DNA of 32,862 nt, taken from positions 1-32,862 of the forward strand of contig JADGPU010000029.1 in assembly GCA_017882305.1 (NCBI GenBank), given 5' to 3'. The notes under the pieces are model-generated. The model had not been told where the DNA came from, did no database searches, and worked only from the letters and a program-made list of their open reading frames with translations. Origin of the DNA: Bacteroidales bacterium. Lineage in GTDB: Bacteria; Bacteroidota; Bacteroidia; Bacteroidales; VadinHA17. The position numbers and the translations under genes are program-made. Shown piece after piece: positions 7,884-15,842 of this stretch (position 1 is its first letter; each line of letters opens with the position of its first letter).

Positions 7884-8369
7884 TTAATTCTGTTTTTTAG
7901 TTGGGATTATGAACAGGGGTACAGGAGTATGACGCAAAACTTTCTCAGTAACACTTCCCATGACTATATTTTCCAGCCATTTCCGGCTGTGTGAGCCTAA
8001 TATAATAACATCAGCATGCAACTCTTTTGCAGTCTGCAATATTGATTCAGCAAAATCTCCTTCTTTTAACAGAGTTTGTATGGATTTGTCACCAAGATGT
8101 TGCCTCGATTTATCCAGAAAATGCAAAGCTGCCTGTTTAAGTCCGTCACCACTATCCATTTGTATCTGACTTGTCTCCATGAAGCCATTAAACCCCATTA
8201 TAGGAGAATATTCTGTTGAATAATAATATACCGGATCCGATATCACATGCAGCAAAATAATTTCTGCGTTCATTGCCTTTGCAAATGAAAATCCTACTTC
8301 TGCCACTTTTTGTGCAGTTGGATTATAATCCAGGGCGATTAATACTTTTTTTACCTTATCCGTTTTCAT
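7884..8369 (-). CDS. Universal stress protein (UspA family)
   Basis: A 161-residue single Usp domain. The N-terminal strand KVLIALDYNPTAQKVAEVGFSFAKAMNAEIILLHV and the C-terminal nucleotide-binding segment IILGSHSRKWLENIVMGSVTEKVLRHTPVPLFIIP match the family. In the usual G-x2-G-x9-G(S/T) ATP motif the second glycine is serine (GSHS), while the later GSVTEKV is intact, so ATP binding is plausible but not certain. It is cytoplasmic and expected to respond to stress. It has a canonical −7 box (TAACTTTG, 8434-8441) but lacks the TGTAAC repeats at the required spacing, so it appears to sit outside the shared regulon. It is likely monocistronic. Confidence 0.93.
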   Translation of the reverse strand: MKTDKVKKVLIALDYNPTAQKVAEVGFSFAKAMNAEIILLHVISDPVYYYSTEYSPIMGFNGFMETSQIQMDSGDGLKQAALHFLDKSRQHLGDKSIQTLLKEGDFAESILQTAKELHADVIILGSHSRKWLENIVMGSVTEKVLRHTPVPLFIIPTKKQN

Positions 8370-8433
8370 ACTTACTTTCTTTAATCTTGATTTAATTTAA
8401 TTACTAATTGAGAAAAATCAACTCTTTTCATGA

Positions 8434-8441
8434 CAAAGTTA
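8434..8441 (-). promoter_or_regulatory. Housekeeping-type −7 box upstream of the universal stress gene
   Basis: On the minus strand it reads TAACTTTG, a perfect TAnnTTTG, about 65 bases upstream of the ATG. The position 21 nt upstream reads AACCCA, so this is not a copy of the shared activator-type promoter. No clear −33 TTTG is visible. Confidence 0.5.
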
Positions 8442-8510
8442 TGCAGTTAAATATTTGGTCAGTGGGTTAGGAGGGGGCGAATAAAACTGCCATTTCATAT
8501 GTCTGACAAA

Positions 8511-8545
8511 AATAAAAGGCAGATTGCTCTATCGGCCTTTTATTA
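8511..8545 (-). terminator. Rho-independent terminator after the coiled-coil gene
   Basis: On the minus strand, AATAAAAGGC and GCCTTTTATT pair around a loop of about 14 bases and are followed by TTTG. It begins about 28 bases past the stop codon at 8574. The stem is AT-rich apart from its GGC/GCC end, and because its T-rich arm is palindromic it could also act on the opposite strand. Confidence 0.7.
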
Positions 8546-8573
8546 GATTGACTTGAAATTCAGATGGATCTGA

Positions 8574-9029
8574 CTATAAGATTTTGAAATCTTTCAGTTC
8601 TTTTGCAAGCTGATCCAGATCACGATGGAATTCTTTTTTAAAAGTTGCAAATTGAGTTTGTCCTAGAACTTTATATTCAGCCAATTCCTTTTTCAGGCTG
8701 TTGTTCTTATCTTCCAGGAGGCTAAGCTTTTTCTGATCAGTAGCCTGTTCTTTTGAATTACTTTTTGTAATCGCAGCTCTCAAATCAGCGATACTTTTCT
8801 CATTACTTTTAAATTTAATTTCAGATTCCTTAGTAAGTTTTTGATATTCCGAAACAGAATCTTTCTGAGCAACCTTTAAATCCTGTTTTGCTACTACTAC
8901 ATCTTTTTTCTCTTCTTTCAGGTTCTCTCTGGCTTTAACTGATTGTTTATCAGGCACCTGTCCGAATGAAGTTGATAGCGTACCTGCCATAAATGCCACT
9001 ACGGCCAGGGATAAGATTAATTTTTTCAT
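8574..9029 (-). CDS. Secreted coiled-coil protein of unknown function
   Basis: A 151-residue protein with a cleavable signal peptide (MKKLILSLAVVAFMAGTLSTSFGQ, cleavage near 22-24). The rest is almost entirely charged, heptad-like helix rich in K, E, D and S. No enzyme motif is visible and there is no lipobox or membrane anchor, so it should be periplasmic or surface-exposed. The N-terminal half repeats KxxLKxxxKDxVxxKQDLK-type heptads. It has its own shared-regulon promoter (9075-9139) and a terminator downstream, so it is a single-gene unit. It may be a small envelope-stress spacer or chaperone-like protein, but that is inference from composition and regulation only. Confidence 0.75.
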   Translation of the reverse strand: MKKLILSLAVVAFMAGTLSTSFGQVPDKQSVKARENLKEEKKDVVVAKQDLKVAQKDSVSEYQKLTKESEIKFKSNEKSIADLRAAITKSNSKEQATDQKKLSLLEDKNNSLKKELAEYKVLGQTQFATFKKEFHRDLDQLAKELKDFKIL

Positions 9030-9074
9030 TTGTTACAATTTTAATATGATTATTTGGAAAATTAAATTACGATA

Positions 9075-9139
9075 CAAAGATTCAACCATTTAGTTTGAGT
9101 ACCGTTACAGAATTTCATCAATAAGTTACATCATTCCCA
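9075..9139 (-). promoter_or_regulatory. Shared-regulon promoter of the 9029 gene
   Basis: TGGGAAT (9133-9139), 2 nt, TGTAAC (9125-9130), 15 nt, TGTAAC (9104-9109), 21 nt, AATCTTTG (9075-9082). Both TGTAAC copies are perfect; the −7 box lacks the leading T. The predicted leader is about 40 bases. Confidence 0.8.
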
Positions 9140-9239
9140 CATTTTTTTTACAGGGCTGAAACGTCCATTTCATGCCATTTTATCTATAACATCTATTAAT
9201 AATGAGAATCTTAAACTTACTATTACTTTGATCTAATGA

Positions 9240-9689
9240 TTATAGTTGAAACCTGTCAGTTGATAAGACAACCATTGAACCCGGATATTGAATACTTGCA
9301 TCATCTTCGGCTGTTATAAATATTTTGACTGGTTTATCTGAAGATACTGTCTTAAAAGATCCTTTAAGTTGTTTTGACATGAAGCCTTTTGAACTATTTA
9401 ACTGTCCTATATTTTTTGTCAAATCCCGGTCGGTGACCATCCAGACTATGTAGGTAAGTTTTGATGGCTGCAGCCTTGAAACTTCAGCTAAATCTGTCAG
9501 AGATATCTGAATAACATAATTCTTGTTACTGTCTGTTTTTACCTTTACAGAACCTCGTGCAGCAGGAACAACTGATGAATTTAAAAAACTTACACTTGTT
9601 GCACATGAGTTAAATGAAAAAACAATCATTATTGTTAAAATACCCAGGAAGATGGTTTTTTTAAGATTATTCAATCTCGTTGCTTTCAT
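9240..9689 (-). CDS. Predicted lipoprotein with a small β-rich domain
   Basis: A 149-residue protein. The N-terminal hydrophobic segment ends in FSFNSC (cysteine near residue 29), a Bacteroidota-style lipoprotein signal, so it is probably anchored in an envelope membrane. The mature domain, with KLTYIVWMVTDRD ... GQLNSSKGF ... KIFITAEDDASIQYPGSMVVLS, loosely resembles the β-sandwich of the RskA-type anti-sigma C-terminal domain, but there is no anti-sigma N-terminal region or transmembrane helix beyond the signal. I treat that resemblance as weak. It has its own shared-regulon promoter (9757-9821). Function is unknown. Confidence 0.7.
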   Translation of the reverse strand: MKATRLNNLKKTIFLGILTIMIVFSFNSCATSVSFLNSSVVPAARGSVKVKTDSNKNYVIQISLTDLAEVSRLQPSKLTYIVWMVTDRDLTKNIGQLNSSKGFMSKQLKGSFKTVSSDKPVKIFITAEDDASIQYPGSMVVLSTDRFQL

Positions 9690-9756
9690 TGTGTTTTAGT
9701 ATTAATAAATGAAAAGAAATGTTACCCGGCAAAATGTTCAACCAATTTTCCAGATA

Positions 9757-9821
9757 CAAAGTTGATTTAAATAATTCCGGAATGTGTTACAGAATCCCGG
9801 AAAAGAGTTACAAGATTCACA
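9757..9821 (-). promoter_or_regulatory. Shared-regulon promoter of the 9689 gene
   Basis: TGTGAAT (9815-9821), 2 nt, TGTAAC (9807-9812), 15 nt, TGTAAC (9786-9791), 21 nt, CAACTTTG (9757-9764). All three upstream elements are perfect; the −7 box differs only in its first base. Confidence 0.85.
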
Positions 9822-9863
9822 CATTGTCAGGAACGAAGTAAGAATTATAGAATATTCTCTTAT

Positions 9864-11699
9864 CTATCGGTATATCACCGGTGTCGGTTTCCCGATTTCA
9901 AAATCCCTGAATCCGAAATCAGATGTACTGAATGAGTTCATTTTAAATATATTCTGACCATGACCGGGGATAATAGGAAAAAATGAAATGGAAATCTGAA
10001 ATGTTTTAAAGACCAGGTTTTCATTTTTTATTAAAACGCCAAAACCTATCTGTGAATACAGTTTGCGGTTTTTAAATCCTGAGTTTGCATCACCAAGCTT
10101 ACCAAGAGAACAAACAAAAAATGGACCAAAATGGAAACCGATAAGATTCCATGGAGCATATGATTGCGTTTGCAACATAAACAAAAAGCGGCTGGTACCT
10201 GACATTCCGGTACTGTTAAATCCATCAATACCATAACCATCATTCAGAGTTAAGCTATCGTAAGAGAACCTGTTTATGCCAACAGTTATCTGTGGTTTTA
10301 CAAATTGCCTGAATTTCCATTTTCCGATTTCAAATAATCCTGTGAAATAATTTATACTGGCAGTAATAACACCCTGTTCAGAGTGTGATGGGGAAAAGAA
10401 ACTTCCATATTCAATGTTCGTACTCATGTAGCCCCATTCATTATAGTTGCCAATGGAAAACCGCATTCCTAAATACGGCCTCCAGGCATTATTTCTTAAC
10501 TCGTAACCTCCTGTCAATTCAAAAACTTTTCCGACAGGAACATCTTCGATTGTACCATATCTAAAGATATATGTATCCTGAACATATTTACGCGTAGAAA
10601 TTCCTATTCCGGCTAAATAAAAATCCTGATTGGAATAAATATGTAACGGGTCCTTAATGTTTGTTGGTTTTTCATTATACCTGATACGCAGATAACGTAT
10701 AGTAAAGATTAAATTGGTTGCCAGTTCCTCTTCAGTGGAGCCTTTGAAAATCTGTATTGCCTTACCCGCCCAGAAATCCTGAGTTTTAAATTTTAAATTC
10801 AAAGGAACAAATAGCGGATTCAAACTTGTCAGTGAATCTCTTTTGACCTGGGAGGCAAAAGAAATTCCTGCCGCCCACTTTGCATACGGAGAATAAAACG
10901 GACGCTCAAAATCCACACTACTTCTGATGTTCCCGTATCCGTCAAATCCAAAGTGTAACTTTGAGTTAATGTAAGTAGTTCTTATATTCGGAATGAAATA
11001 ATTTGTATTAAAAGAACTGATTCCTGTACTAAGATTTCTTGAAAAAACATTCTGAAACTCATGGCCGGATCCTAAAAAATTTTTATCTGCCAGACCGACA
11101 TTAATATGTGATATTGAAATATCTACTTTAGCGTCGATACTCCAGTTATCCAATTCCCGGATAAAAATATCTACGGAATCGGATTTTAATTTGGTTGACG
11201 CAACGTAAAAATTAACATCATGCACAAATTTCTGACTGCGGATTAAGCGCTCCGACTCTTTCACAAAAAAAGAATTAAACGGTTCATTTTCACGGATAAG
11301 CAAGAGGTTTCGGATCGCGACAATCTGTGTTTTAATATGCAAATCATTTCCAGCATTAGTTAATTTGCTTTGCGCTACTACAGTCGGGTCACTGGCTGAA
11401 TAACCGAAAGGATCGAGGGTAACAATGTCTATCTTCCGGATAATTTTCCCCTCGAAGGTACTATATGGTTTCTGGATCAGTTTTTTATAAACTTTCTTTT
11501 TGACTCCTTTTTTAGAAATGATAACGATGGGCTTGAAAATTAACCGGTATATGAACGTATTAAACTTGTTTCGTTTTGAATAGGTCTCAATATCCTTATA
11601 AAGATGAGTGGAGTCTGTTTTGACAGGAGTTTCTTGTGCAAATACAAAAGCACTGATAAAAAAGACAAAAAACGATATGAATAATTTTTTGGACCACAT
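9864..11699 (-). CDS. BamA-like outer-membrane β-barrel protein with POTRA-like region, partner candidate of the Mla operon
   Basis: A 611-residue protein with a signal peptide (1-21, ending AFVFAQ). Residues from about 85 to 195 (GKIIRKIDIVTLDPFG ... ENEPFNSFFVKESERLIRSQKFVHDVNFYV ... DSVDIFIRELDNWSID) look like a POTRA-type module. Residues from about 200 to the end are amphipathic β-strands ending in PTPVIYR, as in BamA/TamA/surface-antigen barrels. It is shorter than BamA, having fewer POTRA domains. The gene starts 35 bases after the MCE gene in a run mlaE-mlaF-mlaD-barrel, which suggests an outer-membrane partner for lipid transport. An unrelated assembly role is possible. No terminator was recognised after it. 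Confidence 0.8.
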   Translation of the reverse strand: MWSKKLFISFFVFFISAFVFAQETPVKTDSTHLYKDIETYSKRNKFNTFIYRLIFKPIVIISKKGVKKKVYKKLIQKPYSTFEGKIIRKIDIVTLDPFGYSASDPTVVAQSKLTNAGNDLHIKTQIVAIRNLLLIRENEPFNSFFVKESERLIRSQKFVHDVNFYVASTKLKSDSVDIFIRELDNWSIDAKVDISISHINVGLADKNFLGSGHEFQNVFSRNLSTGISSFNTNYFIPNIRTTYINSKLHFGFDGYGNIRSSVDFERPFYSPYAKWAAGISFASQVKRDSLTSLNPLFVPLNLKFKTQDFWAGKAIQIFKGSTEEELATNLIFTIRYLRIRYNEKPTNIKDPLHIYSNQDFYLAGIGISTRKYVQDTYIFRYGTIEDVPVGKVFELTGGYELRNNAWRPYLGMRFSIGNYNEWGYMSTNIEYGSFFSPSHSEQGVITASINYFTGLFEIGKWKFRQFVKPQITVGINRFSYDSLTLNDGYGIDGFNSTGMSGTSRFLFMLQTQSYAPWNLIGFHFGPFFVCSLGKLGDANSGFKNRKLYSQIGFGVLIKNENLVFKTFQISISFFPIIPGHGQNIFKMNSFSTSDFGFRDFEIGKPTPVIYR

Positions 11700-11734
11700 T
11701 TGAGTTTACCATTTTTGAATCTTTTACCAGGAAA

Positions 11735-12481
11735 TTATTTTTTCTTTTTATCATTTGCTTTTTGTTCTGCCGCCTTTTTTTCTGCAGAATCGGTCTTGAT
11801 TTTTTCAGCTGCTTTTTCTCTTCTCTTATAATAACCTCTGAAAAGGAAATTTTCCTTGGCTGCGTTCATATTCTCATCCAACCCTTTACTGCTCTTTTTA
11901 AGATTCACGATAGTCTGATTAATATTTTCTGCAATTGTTGAATCCTGGATAAATCTCCCGAGTGTTCCGCTTCCACTGTTCACTTTGGTCATAATCTCTG
12001 CCAGTTGAAATGAAACAATTGCAGCATTGTCTGCCGTTACCTGCAGGCTTGCCATGATAGCATCCGGCTCAACAGGTTCCTTTGAAGCAATTTGCTGCCC
12101 GTCTTTAGCCAAAGCAGCATCAAAACTGCCCTGGGTAATAATTAAAATACGGTCACCTATAAGTCCGGCGGAACCTATGGCTGCTTCACAATCAGCCTTA
12201 ATGAATTTCTGAACATTTTTTTGGATCAACATGTCAACTTGGACAGTTGAATCATTAATGATTTTAATGTTGTCGACAGTTCCAACATTGATTCCTGAAA
12301 AACGGATATTATTTCCGACCTGCAATCCGCTTACATTATAAAAAGTCGTAGTGAGTTTATAGACAGGAACAAATAGATTTTTCTGCCTTCCTATAATAAA
12401 AACAGCTGCTATAAAAATCATCAATCCTCCTGTGATAAACAATCCTAACCGTACTTTGAATTTAGTTGTATGTCTTTCCAT
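11735..12481 (-). CDS. mlaD: MlaD/MCE-family lipid-transport protein
   Basis: A 248-residue protein with one N-terminal membrane helix (about 11-30) and one MCE domain (about 38-118), with the landmarks FYNVSGLQVGNNIRFSGINVGTVDNIKI and GSAGLIGDRILIITQGS. MCE proteins form hexameric periplasmic rings on an MlaFE-type ABC transporter and carry phospholipids. After a helical stretch (about 140-205) the C-terminus (about 220-248) is strongly lysine-rich and low-complexity. It lies in an operon with the permease and ATPase upstream and a barrel downstream. At this length the ring and its short helix would not span the periplasm alone, so a partner is likely needed. Confidence 0.9.
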   Translation of the reverse strand: MERHTTKFKVRLGLFITGGLMIFIAAVFIIGRQKNLFVPVYKLTTTFYNVSGLQVGNNIRFSGINVGTVDNIKIINDSTVQVDMLIQKNVQKFIKADCEAAIGSAGLIGDRILIITQGSFDAALAKDGQQIASKEPVEPDAIMASLQVTADNAAIVSFQLAEIMTKVNSGSGTLGRFIQDSTIAENINQTIVNLKKSSKGLDENMNAAKENFLFRGYYKRREKAAEKIKTDSAEKKAAEQKANDKKKK

Positions 12482-12516
12482 ATTTTATGGTTTTAAATCT
12501 GAGACTTATTCAATAA

Positions 12517-13293
12517 TTATTTAAAGAATGATCTTATTAATGTATCAGAGGACTTTTCAAATTCCGACAATTTACCTTCCTTATAAACACTCCCATCATG
12601 CAACATGATAACGCGGTTTGCGGTATTGCGGGCACATTCTATATCATGTGTGATAATGAGGGAAGAAGTTTTATATTTTTTCTGTACATCGTTGATGAGA
12701 GAACTTATTTCATCTGAGGTTGCCGGATCAAGCCCGGTCGTTGGTTCATCGTACAATATGATCATCGGGTCCACAACAATTGTTCGTGCCAGGCTGATTC
12801 GCTTACGCATTCCGCCTGATAACTGAGATGGCATTTTATTCAGTGCATCAGATAAACCAACATTTTCCAGTGCTTCATGTACTTTTTCGTTAATTTCTTT
12901 CTTAGTGAAATCCTTTTTAATTCTCCTAAGCGGAAATTCAAGATTTTGCCTTACTGTCATGGAATCATAGAGTGCACCACTCTGAAAAAGAAAACCAATT
13001 TTTTTTCTCAATTCTCCTAAATCATGACTATTTAATGTACTTACATCTTGTCCAAGAACCTTTATTGTTCCAAAGTCGGGATTAAATAAGCGGACAACAC
13101 ATTTTATAAGCACAGATTTCCCCGATCCGGATTTTCCAAGAACAGCCAGGTTTTCGCCTTTAAATAGCTGTAACGACACATCGTTTAAGACTTCTTCTGT
13201 ACCAAATCCTTTCCTCAGGTTAATTATTTCAATAACCTGTTCACTAATTTTTGAATTAGCCTGTACATTGCCCGTTGTCCGGATAGGATTCAT
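12517..13293 (-). CDS. mlaF: MlaF-type ABC transporter ATPase
   Basis: About 258 residues with a complete ABC cassette. Counting from the upstream TTG codon as residue 1, Walker A GKSGSGKS is at 54-61, the Q-loop near Q105, signature LSGGM at 159-163, Walker B IILYDEPTTGLDP with D183/E184, and the switch histidine in IITHDIECA. The sequence IGFLFQSGALYDSMTVRQNLEFPL is characteristic of MlaF. The frame opens with TTG followed directly by ATG; I start at the ATG (13291-13293). It powers the MlaE permease from the cytoplasmic face. It starts 11 bases after the mlaE stop, consistent with one operon. Confidence 0.93.
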   Translation of the reverse strand: MNPIRTTGNVQANSKISEQVIEIINLRKGFGTEEVLNDVSLQLFKGENLAVLGKSGSGKSVLIKCVVRLFNPDFGTIKVLGQDVSTLNSHDLGELRKKIGFLFQSGALYDSMTVRQNLEFPLRRIKKDFTKKEINEKVHEALENVGLSDALNKMPSQLSGGMRKRISLARTIVVDPMIILYDEPTTGLDPATSDEISSLINDVQKKYKTSSLIITHDIECARNTANRVIMLHDGSVYKEGKLSEFEKSSDTLIRSFFK

Positions 13294-13304
13294 CAATTTT
13301 TAAA

Positions 13305-14141
13305 TTAAAGTAAATCAGTAATCTGCACGGCGATAAGATCTACTATTATAATAAGTAAGGAAGATAGCACCACGGCAGAATTTGCTGCAATACCCACGCT
13401 CTCTGTGCCACGTCCGGCGGTGTATCCTTTATAACATCCGACTAAGCCGATCACAGCTCCAAAAAAGAACGATTTAACAAAAGCAGGCATGAAATCAATA
13501 AATTCAAGATGGCTGAACGCCTGTGAGCAAAATAAAACAAAAGGCACATCTCCTTTAATATTTGTTCCAGCCCAACTTCCTAAGATACCCAGACTGTCAG
13601 CATATAGTACTAACAATGGTATCATCAGTGTGGCAGCTAATACCCTTGTGACAACCAAAAATTTCATAGGATTGGTAGACGATACTTCCATAGCATCAAT
13701 CTGCTCAGTCACTTTCATTGAACCCAGCTCTGCGCCCATTCCTGAACCAATTTTACCTGCGCAAATTAATGCTGTGATAACCGGCCCCATTTCTCTGATA
13801 AGAGATACAGCTACCATTCCCGGGAGTAGGGATACTGCCCCGAAATGCAGCAGAGAAGGCCGAGCCTGTATTGTAAGCACCAACCCCATAATAAACCCGG
13901 TAACTGAAATAAGCGGGAGAGATTTATACCCGATCTGAAAAGCCTGACGTAGAAACTCTTTGAATTCGAAATTGCGGGAAAAGATTTCTTTAAATGTACG
14001 CGAAAAAAATATAAAGAAATCTGCGATCTCTGTTAAAAAGTTGCCTGCCTCGGCAGTTTTGGCTATTACTTTTTCGCTAAGTTTAATGGATTGATCCTTT
14101 GCAATACCTTTTACTTTAATAACAGCATGAATTTTTTTCAT
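13305..14141 (-). CDS. mlaE: MlaE-family ABC permease
   Basis: A 278-residue protein with the MlaE signature block REMGPVITALICAGKIGSGMGAELGSMKVTEQIDAMEVSSTNPMKFLVVTRVLA, about five to six membrane segments and the expected family length. The N-terminal 40 residues are a charged extension before the first amphipathic helix (FFSRTFKEIF). It forms the inner-membrane core of the phospholipid transporter with MlaF and MlaD encoded downstream. No MlaA, MlaB or MlaC gene is visible in the window. The CsbD-like gene ends 60 bases upstream and no independent promoter was recognised there. Confidence 0.92.
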   Translation of the reverse strand: MKKIHAVIKVKGIAKDQSIKLSEKVIAKTAEAGNFLTEIADFFIFFSRTFKEIFSRNFEFKEFLRQAFQIGYKSLPLISVTGFIMGLVLTIQARPSLLHFGAVSLLPGMVAVSLIREMGPVITALICAGKIGSGMGAELGSMKVTEQIDAMEVSSTNPMKFLVVTRVLAATLMIPLLVLYADSLGILGSWAGTNIKGDVPFVLFCSQAFSHLEFIDFMPAFVKSFFFGAVIGLVGCYKGYTAGRGTESVGIAANSAVVLSSLLIIIVDLIAVQITDLL

Positions 14142-14201
14142 GTAAGATATTTGATTTCATCCGTACCAATTAGTTTCAGTATGTAAGGATAGGTTGCCCA
14201 A

Positions 14202-14384
14202 TTAAATTGCAACAATAATGTTAAGTAGTTCTTGTTTTGATTTTCCAAGTTTATAACCTAGCATTTCAATCATCTCCTTTTCCTTACCTTCGCGATAAGA
14301 CAGATCTTCATCAGAAATGATTGGAAATCTTTGTTTAAGTTTTTCTTTTTTATTGTCCCAGTACCCTCGTACATTATTATTCAT
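14202..14384 (-). CDS. CsbD-like small stress protein
   Basis: A 60-residue soluble, highly charged protein. The pattern MNNNVRGYWDNKKEKLKQRFPIISDEDLSYREGKEKEMIEMLGYKLGKSKQELLNII follows the CsbD family: W-x-x-K-K-x-L-K near the start, DEDL and EGKE in the middle, and a Lys-Ser/Thr-Lys-Glu-Glu-like end. CsbD was first known as a general-stress protein under σB in Bacillus; its molecular action is unclear. It sits 40 bases after the DUF6600 gene, probably in the same transcript from the shared-regulon promoter at 15736-15801, ahead of the Mla genes. Confidence 0.8.
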   Translation of the reverse strand: MNNNVRGYWDNKKEKLKQRFPIISDEDLSYREGKEKEMIEMLGYKLGKSKQELLNIIVAI

Positions 14385-14424
14385 GATGTCTGATTTAAGG
14401 TGAGTATTTTCAAGAGTATCTATT

Positions 14425-15666
14425 TTATTCTAACTTTTTTATATCCTCGGCAGCATTTGATTTCTTTTGTTGCTCTTTTTTATTTTTTTTAGATGATTTT
14501 GCAGTATTAGAATGCTTTTCCTTTCCTGTGTTTTGCGACGGATTTGTATTCAGTGTCTTAACATTATTCGGTTGCTGTTCTCTTTTGATATTCTGAGGAG
14601 GTGGAGTTGTATTCAACGCCTTTACATTGTCCGGTTGCTGTTTTTTGATATTCTGAGGTGGCGGAGTTGTATTCAATGTCTTTACATTATCCGGTTGCCG
14701 TTCTCTTTTGATATTCTGAGGTGGATTTGAATTAGGAGGTGGTAAAGGCTTTACATTATTTGAATTTTTCTGAGGATTAACAGTATTTGGCTGCTGTCCA
14801 GCTTTGTTATTATTTGTAGAATTTACTTTTACTTGTTGATTTGTCACTTTCCTTTCTGAAGGTTGCTTCACATCCTTTAAGTTAGTTATTCTGGAGGGTG
14901 CAGGCTTCTTTTCCTTATCGTTATTTTCCATAACTTCAGGCCTGTATATCCTGAATTGGCCATTACTCAGATCTTGTCCTGGTTTATTGTTGTCCTGAAT
15001 AGCTACAGGATTAACCTGTCTCCCCGTGACTTTTTGAATATCTGCCCTTGCCGGGCCTGTGACATATGTCGTATGCCTCCTGCTATCAACATACGTGCTG
15101 TTAATCACTGATGAACGTCTGACAATCTGATCCTGATCAGTCCGACTGATATAATAATGATTGAGGTCAGCTCTGTCAATATCCCGGTCCCTTACGAATA
15201 TCCAGTGATCATTGTGGCTATCATATCCCCTGCCAAAACTTGCAGAAAGACTGATACCTGGTTCCATCGGAGCCCAGCCATAATAACCATCAGCTCTTCT
15301 CCAGGAAACCCATGCAGGACCCCATACATTATCTGGTACCCAAAACCAACCATAAAGATGATCGTAATTCCAGCGACCATAGTGAAAAGGTGCCCAACCC
15401 CAGCTGTAATCAGACATCCATGTCCATCCAAAGTCTGTTAGGATCCAATGACCTTGAGTCGAATATGGTATAAAATCTGATCCGGCATCCGGAATCCATA
15501 CATAGCCGTAATTAGGATAATTTACCCATTCTCCATAAGGACTTAACTGATCATAGAAAACCTGGAAACTTACATTAGTTTGCTGAGCTGATGCCCTGTT
15601 TGTAAATACTACAGAAGTAATAATCACGATAATTAATAATACTAAAACTTTAATTTTTGATTTCAT
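14425..15666 (-). CDS. Secreted DUF6600 protein with Pro/Asn/Lys-rich repeat tail
   Basis: A 413-residue protein with a signal peptide (about 1-27, ASAQQ). Residues about 35-135 are the tryptophan/tyrosine-rich DUF6600 domain, in which SPYGEWVNYPNYGYVWIP, GHWILTDFGWTWMSD, WGWAPFHYGRW, YGWFWVPDNVWGPAWVSW and YGWAPM recur as aromatic WxP/GW units. Residues 140-260 are a charged linker. Residues 304-387 hold four imperfect 20-23-residue repeats of the type NVKTLNTTPPPQNIK, and the tail ends in lysine-rich sequence. It is probably periplasmic or cell-surface. Its function is unknown; the basic, disordered tail could bind a polyanion such as LPS or DNA (inference). It is the first gene after a shared-regulon promoter. 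Confidence 0.83.
   Translation of the reverse strand: MKSKIKVLVLLIIVIITSVVFTNRASAQQTNVSFQVFYDQLSPYGEWVNYPNYGYVWIPDAGSDFIPYSTQGHWILTDFGWTWMSDYSWGWAPFHYGRWNYDHLYGWFWVPDNVWGPAWVSWRRADGYYGWAPMEPGISLSASFGRGYDSHNDHWIFVRDRDIDRADLNHYYISRTDQDQIVRRSSVINSTYVDSRRHTTYVTGPARADIQKVTGRQVNPVAIQDNNKPGQDLSNGQFRIYRPEVMENNDKEKKPAPSRITNLKDVKQPSERKVTNQQVKVNSTNNNKAGQQPNTVNPQKNSNNVKPLPPPNSNPPQNIKRERQPDNVKTLNTTPPPQNIKKQQPDNVKALNTTPPPQNIKREQQPNNVKTLNTNPSQNTGKEKHSNTAKSSKKNKKEQQKKSNAAEDIKKLE
14506..14757 (-). repeat. Four tandem 60-69-bp coding repeats in the DUF6600 gene
   Basis: The units encode NVKPLPPPNSNPPQNIK-, NVKTLNTTPPPQNIK-, NVKALNTTPPPQNIK- and NVKTLNTNPSQN-type blocks, residues 304-387. The two central DNA copies are nearly identical (ACATTRTCCGGTTGC and ATTCTGAGGTGGCGG-type stretches recur). 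This suggests recent slippage or unequal recombination and a copy number that may vary between strains. Confidence 0.85.
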
Positions 15667-15735
15667 ACTGATGTAGCTTAAATTATCACAAAGTGATTAT
15701 CTCCAATAGTTATATGGAGTATTACTTAATCATAA

Positions 15736-15801
15736 CAAAATTAAGGTTTTGGATAGTGGCAAATGTTACATAACTTTCGAAAAGAGTTACATAATTCACA
15801 C
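15736..15801 (-). promoter_or_regulatory. Shared-regulon promoter of the DUF6600-CsbD-Mla operon
   Basis: TGTGAAT (15795-15801), 2 nt, TGTAAC (15787-15792), 16 nt, TGTAAC (15765-15770), 21 nt, TAATTTTG (15736-15743), a perfect TAnnTTTG. It is the only copy in which the two TGTAAC elements are 22 rather than 21 bases apart. It lies after the sigma-factor stop codon and before the DUF6600 start. Confidence 0.83.
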
Positions 15802-15842
15802 TTGGAAATATTGTGGAACCGGATATCGAAACAGTACTTCTT

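Noticed and set aside
8463..8489. Possible tenth shared promoter before the universal stress gene
   Set aside because: The −7 box is perfect, but at the required spacings the sequence reads AACCCA and CAGTTT, not TGTAAC.
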